Notes under the pieces: model-generated
The model's input: only the letters and a program-made list of their open reading frames with translations
Databases searched by the model: none
What the model was told of the DNA's origin: nothing
Translations under genes and position numbers: made by a program
Assembly (NCBI GenBank): GCA_030591745.1
Contig: JAUVAM010000072.1
Location: 1 to 9,493, forward strand
Direction: 5' to 3'
Source: Deltaproteobacteria bacterium
GTDB lineage: Bacteria > Myxococcota > B64-G9
Length of the DNA stretch: 9,493 nucleotides
Part shown: piece by piece, positions 7,091 through 9,493 of the stretch
Layout: each line of letters opens with the position of its first letter
Numbering within the stretch: the first letter of the stretch is position 1

Positions 7091-7120
7091 ATTGTAGCCA
7101 AATATGCAATTTCAGGGCAA
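7091..7120 (-). promoter_or_regulatory. Predicted sigma70-type promoter of cydAB
   Basis: On the minus strand, TTGCCC (7120-7115) and TACAAT (7096-7091) are separated by 18 nt. Transcription would begin near 7084, giving a leader of about 23 nt that includes the GAGGGAG site. The -10 is preceded by TTGGC, forming GGCTACAAT as in the pilZ promoter. Confidence 0.6.
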
Positions 7121-7147
7121 GTATTCAGGACTGAGGTTGTCTTTTTT

Positions 7148-7163
7148 GTTGGGATAGCCCAAC
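7148..7163. promoter_or_regulatory. Perfect 16-bp palindrome, candidate operator between divergent promoters
   Basis: GTTGGG-ATAG-CCCAAC is a perfect 6+4+6 inverted repeat. It ends one base before the -35 of the Cys-rich gene and lies 27 nt upstream of the cydA -35. The TTG(N2)-N4-(N2)CAA layout has the geometry of FNR/CRP-family sites, whose classical form is TTGAT-N4-ATCAA, but the inner bases differ. A T-run (7142-7147) lies on its left on the plus strand, so it would not form a usual terminator in either direction. Operator function is inferred from position and symmetry only. Confidence 0.4.
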
Positions 7164-7193
7164 TTGCCCGAAGGAGGCCGGCTGGGCTAAAAT
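7164..7193 (+). promoter_or_regulatory. Predicted sigma70-type promoter of the Cys-rich repeat gene
   Basis: TTGCCC (7164-7169) and TAAAAT (7188-7193) are separated by 18 nt, with GGGC before the -10. Transcription would start near 7200, just ahead of GGAGG at 7202-7206, leaving a very short leader of about 14 nt before the ATG at 7214. The short leader is a reason for caution. Confidence 0.5.
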
Positions 7194-7213
7194 AGGCCAA
7201 TGGAGGCGTTCCC

Positions 7214-9493
7214 ATGAAATTGAATCGGATGATCCATGTCTGTGCATGGCTGGCCGGGATCCTGCTTTTGCTGGCCAACTGCGGTCGAACCCTGCCGGAT
7301 CTTTGCGAGGTGGATGCGGACTGCAAGGACGGCTATTCGTGTATGGACATTGGAGATGGGCACAAGCGTTGCCTGCCGGCGGCTTGTGATGCCGACAGCG
7401 ACTGTCCGGGGGATGAGATTTGCGTGGATGGCGTTTGCTTGCCGCCGCTTGGACCCTGCGCCTCGGATGCGGACTGTCCCCAGGGTTACGTGTGCACGGA
7501 TGGTGCTTGCACCCTGGTGCCCGACTGCGCGGATGACGGAGATTGTCCTTGGGGCTACGCCTGCGAGGCTGGGGAATGCGTGGTCATTCCGCCTGAATGC
7601 GAAACCGATTTGGACTGCCCGGGTGATTTGATTTGCGAAGACGAGATCTGCATACCGCCTTCCTGCGAGTTGGGCTCTTGTCCGGACGGCTACGAATGCG
7701 TAGACGGCCGCTGCGAGTTGGCGCCCGAATGCCGAGTGGACGGAGATTGTCCTTCGAGCTACATCTGTTTGGATGGTCGTTGCGTGTATTCTCCTCAATG
7801 CACAACTGACGCCGACTGCGAAACGGATGAGCATTGTGTGGCCGGTCGATGTGTACCCTGGATGCCCGAATGCCAGGTGGACTGTGACTGCGAGCAGGGC
7901 GTGCCCTGCGAGGATGGGTTTTGCGTCATCAGCAGTATGCTTCATTTTTGTTGTGATCGACCCGGTTGTCCGTCCGGGGAGCCGTGCACCGACATCCAGG
8001 GCCTCTCGGGAACCTGCCCCATGTGCTTTGAAGACGCGGATTGCCCGCCCATGCACCTTTGCCTCGACGGCCGTTGCGAGTTTATGGGCGCTTGTCAGAC
8101 AGACGACGACTGTCCCGCCGGCACGGTCTGCGAGAATGGGCAATGCGTGGGACAGGAAGAATGCTGGAGTGACTGGGACTGCCCACCAGGCTATGTCTGC
8201 CGTGATAATCGATGTGTCTACGAGACGGAGTGTCAGTCCGACGCCGACTGTCCCTTGGGTTATGTCTGCCGACAGGGTGAGTGTTGGCCGGCTCCTGAAT
8301 GCGAGACGGATTGGGATTGTCCGGGTCAACTGGTTTGCGTGGACGGATATTGTCAACACGCCGCGGAATGCAACACGGATTCGGACTGTGGTCCGGGTTT
8401 TGCCTGCGTGGATGGTCGTTGTCATTTTATCGGCGAGTGCCGAGTTTCGGCCGACTGTCCCGCGGGTTATGTCTGCGTTGATTTCCGATGTCAGTTCAGC
8501 GGCGAATGCATGAGCGATCAAGATTGTCCCGATGGCATGCGCTGTGTTGACAATCGCTGTGTTTCGGAAATGTGCACACAGGATTCTTGTCCGCCGGGCA
8601 CCTGGTGCGACTTGGACAGCGGTACATGCAGGCCGGGCTGCGATGGGCCTGAGGATTGCTCGGGTCTGCCGTTTTGCGATCCGGACCGCCATGTCTGCGT
8701 GCAGTGCCTGGATGCGGACCATTGTCCCGAGGGCTACGTTTGCGACGACGGCTTCTGCCAGCCCTCTTGGGAATGCTGGAGCGATGGTGACTGTCCCTCG
8801 GGCTATGCCTGTGAGGATGGTCTTTGTATCTACAGCCCGGAATGTTGGGGTGACTGGGATTGTCCGGATTTGTATCGCTGCGAAGAGGGTCGCTGCGTTT
8901 ATTCCCCCGAATGCAATAGTGACTCCGATTGCCCCGGGACCAATTACCAGTGTGAATATGGTGTTTGCGTCTACCACGATCCCTGCGAGAGCGTGGTCTG
9001 TGAGGCGGGATGGCATTGCGAAGGCGGTGCCTGCGTGCGCGATACTTGTTATGGAGATGATGACTGCCCCGCGGATCAGTACTGTGTCAATGGGATCTGC
9101 ATGGGACAGCAGTGCATCGATGATGAGGATTGTCCTGCCGGGCAGTGGTGCGTCATGGGTGCCTGCGTGCAGGTCTGTCAGAGTGATGCCGATTGCCCGG
9201 TCAATTACGTTTGTCAGAACAACACCTGCGTTTACGATCCTTGCGCCGGTGTGAGCTGTCCGCCGGGCAGTGTCTGCCAGGACGGTCAGTGCGTTGTTGA
9301 GCCCGAATGCGAGACGGATTTCGACTGCGTCGACCCCATGGGCCAAATGGGGCGCTGTGTGAATGGGCAATGTCAATTTGCGGAATGCTGGAATGACTGG
9401 GATTGTCCGGATGGATACGCTTGCGTGGACGGGCGTTGTCTTTATCAGCCGGAATGCGTCAATGACTGGGACTGCCCGGATGGGTACGCTTGC
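7214..9493 (+). CDS. Exported giant Cys-rich module protein (Dickkopf/EB-like repeats), C-terminus beyond window
   Basis: The frame is open from ATG 7214 to the right edge: 760 codons and no stop. GGAGG lies 7 nt upstream. Residues 2-22 form an export signal (Lys2, Arg5, hydrophobic core AGILLLLAN); Cys23 in LLANC may be a lipidation site, though Asn at -1 is atypical. From Cys31 the protein is a chain of about 30 complete modules of C-x5-C-x5-C-x4-C, typically CxSDxDCPxGYxCxDGRC, joined by linkers of about five residues such as VYSPE, plus a truncated last module. Four Cys per module suggests two disulfides each, formed outside the cytoplasm. Similar repeats in myxobacterial relatives are often labelled Dickkopf-type or EB-like; that label is from memory of the family pattern. 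Function is unknown; adhesion, stalk or metal binding are guesses. It is divergent from cydA. Coding status is firm, role is not. Confidence 0.92.
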   Translation, partial: MKLNRMIHVCAWLAGILLLLANCGRTLPDLCEVDADCKDGYSCMDIGDGHKRCLPAACDADSDCPGDEICVDGVCLPPLGPCASDADCPQGYVCTDGACTLVPDCADDGDCPWGYACEAGECVVIPPECETDLDCPGDLICEDEICIPPSCELGSCPDGYECVDGRCELAPECRVDGDCPSSYICLDGRCVYSPQCTTDADCETDEHCVAGRCVPWMPECQVDCDCEQGVPCEDGFCVISSMLHFCCDRPGCPSGEPCTDIQGLSGTCPMCFEDADCPPMHLCLDGRCEFMGACQTDDDCPAGTVCENGQCVGQEECWSDWDCPPGYVCRDNRCVYETECQSDADCPLGYVCRQGECWPAPECETDWDCPGQLVCVDGYCQHAAECNTDSDCGPGFACVDGRCHFIGECRVSADCPAGYVCVDFRCQFSGECMSDQDCPDGMRCVDNRCVSEMCTQDSCPPGTWCDLDSGTCRPGCDGPEDCSGLPFCDPDRHVCVQCLDADHCPEGYVCDDGFCQPSWECWSDGDCPSGYACEDGLCIYSPECWGDWDCPDLYRCEEGRCVYSPECNSDSDCPGTNYQCEYGVCVYHDPCESVVCEAGWHCEGGACVRDTCYGDDDCPADQYCVNGICMGQQCIDDEDCPAGQWCVMGACVQVCQSDADCPVNYVCQNNTCVYDPCAGVSCPPGSVCQDGQCVVEPECETDFDCVDPMGQMGRCVNGQCQFAECWNDWDCPDGYACVDGRCLYQPECVNDWDCPDGYAC
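7304..9493 (+). repeat. Array of about 30 diverged Cys-module repeats, mostly 66-72 bp per unit
   Basis: Units begin with Cys31 (7304) and run past the right edge. The usual module is 18 residues with Cys spacing 5-5-4 and a DxD or DWD before the second Cys. A few depart from this: some lack one or two residues in the first loop (CELGSC, CTQDSC, CESVVC, CAGVSC), and one has an insertion (DCVDPMGQMGRC). The last two units, starting at 9386 and 9455, are exactly 69 bp apart and nearly identical, which suggests recent duplication. Confidence 0.92.
7949..8026 (+). other. Non-canonical Cys segment interrupting the module array
   Basis: Residues 246-271 begin with adjacent Cys (HFCCDRPGC) and end with CPMC, without the DxDC/GYxC pattern. 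The module just before it (from Cys220) also has an extra Cys, giving CQVDCDC. This stretch may be a separate small disulfide domain that divides the array into an N-terminal block of 9 modules and a longer C-terminal block. Confidence 0.6.

Noticed and set aside
7148..7163. Intrinsic terminator at the palindrome beside the T-run
   Set aside because: The T-run precedes the hairpin on the plus strand and becomes an A-run after it on the minus strand, so no U-tract follows the hairpin in either direction.
7236..7631. A 131-codon plus-strand frame at the start of the Cys-rich region
   Set aside because: It is the +1-shifted reading of the true frame from 7214, which alone has the export signal, the Shine-Dalgarno and the Cys-module pattern.
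7187..9376. A 729-codon open frame on the minus strand opposite the Cys-rich gene
   Set aside because: It is a by-product of the repeated codon pattern of the Cys modules. It begins with TTG, has a monotonous Ala/Thr/Ile/His composition and no domain, and would run over the promoter and start of a clearly real exported protein.

Overview
The window looks like the chromosome of a Myxococcota/Bradymonadota-type bacterium (the former Deltaproteobacteria). I infer this from three things: two PilZ proteins of the Myxococcus-paralogue type, a lipoprotein with a low-complexity Asp/Gly-rich spacer ahead of a parallel beta-helix, and a very long secreted protein built from Cys-rich 18-residue modules. 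All three are common in that group. The DNA is fairly GC-rich and densely coding, with no RNA genes, IS elements or CRISPR seen.

Minus strand, in transcription order from 7061 down to 1: cydA and cydB (cytochrome bd quinol oxidase, 4-nt overlap); two PilZ proteins (4-nt overlap, the second with a C-terminal membrane anchor); a serine alpha/beta hydrolase resembling Est30-type carboxylesterases; rlmE (23S rRNA 2'-O-methyltransferase); a MoxR-type AAA+ ATPase; and a DUF1565-like beta-helix lipoprotein cut by the left edge. Gaps are -4 to +35 nt, except for 85 nt between cydB and the first PilZ gene. That gap holds a good promoter match (TTGACG-N18-TACAAT). The layout therefore reads as a cydAB unit followed by a pilZ-pilZ-esterase-rlmE-moxR-lipoprotein unit that can be transcribed by read-through or from its own promoter.

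Plus strand, 7214 to the right edge: one open reading frame of 760 visible codons encodes an exported, probably lipid-anchored protein. It has about 30 complete C-x5-C-x5-C-x4-C modules and continues beyond the window. It is divergent from cydA across a 152-bp intergenic region. That region carries two outward promoter matches, both TTGCCC-N18-TANAAT, and between them a perfect 16-bp palindrome (GTTGGG-ATAG-CCCAAC) abutting the -35 of the Cys-rich gene.

The most notable points are the giant Cys-module protein, the three promoter matches sharing an 18-nt spacer and a GGCTANAAT -10 block, the palindrome, the soluble/membrane PilZ pair, and a MoxR ATPase without its usual DUF58/VWA partners. I see no complete, clearly new multi-gene system.
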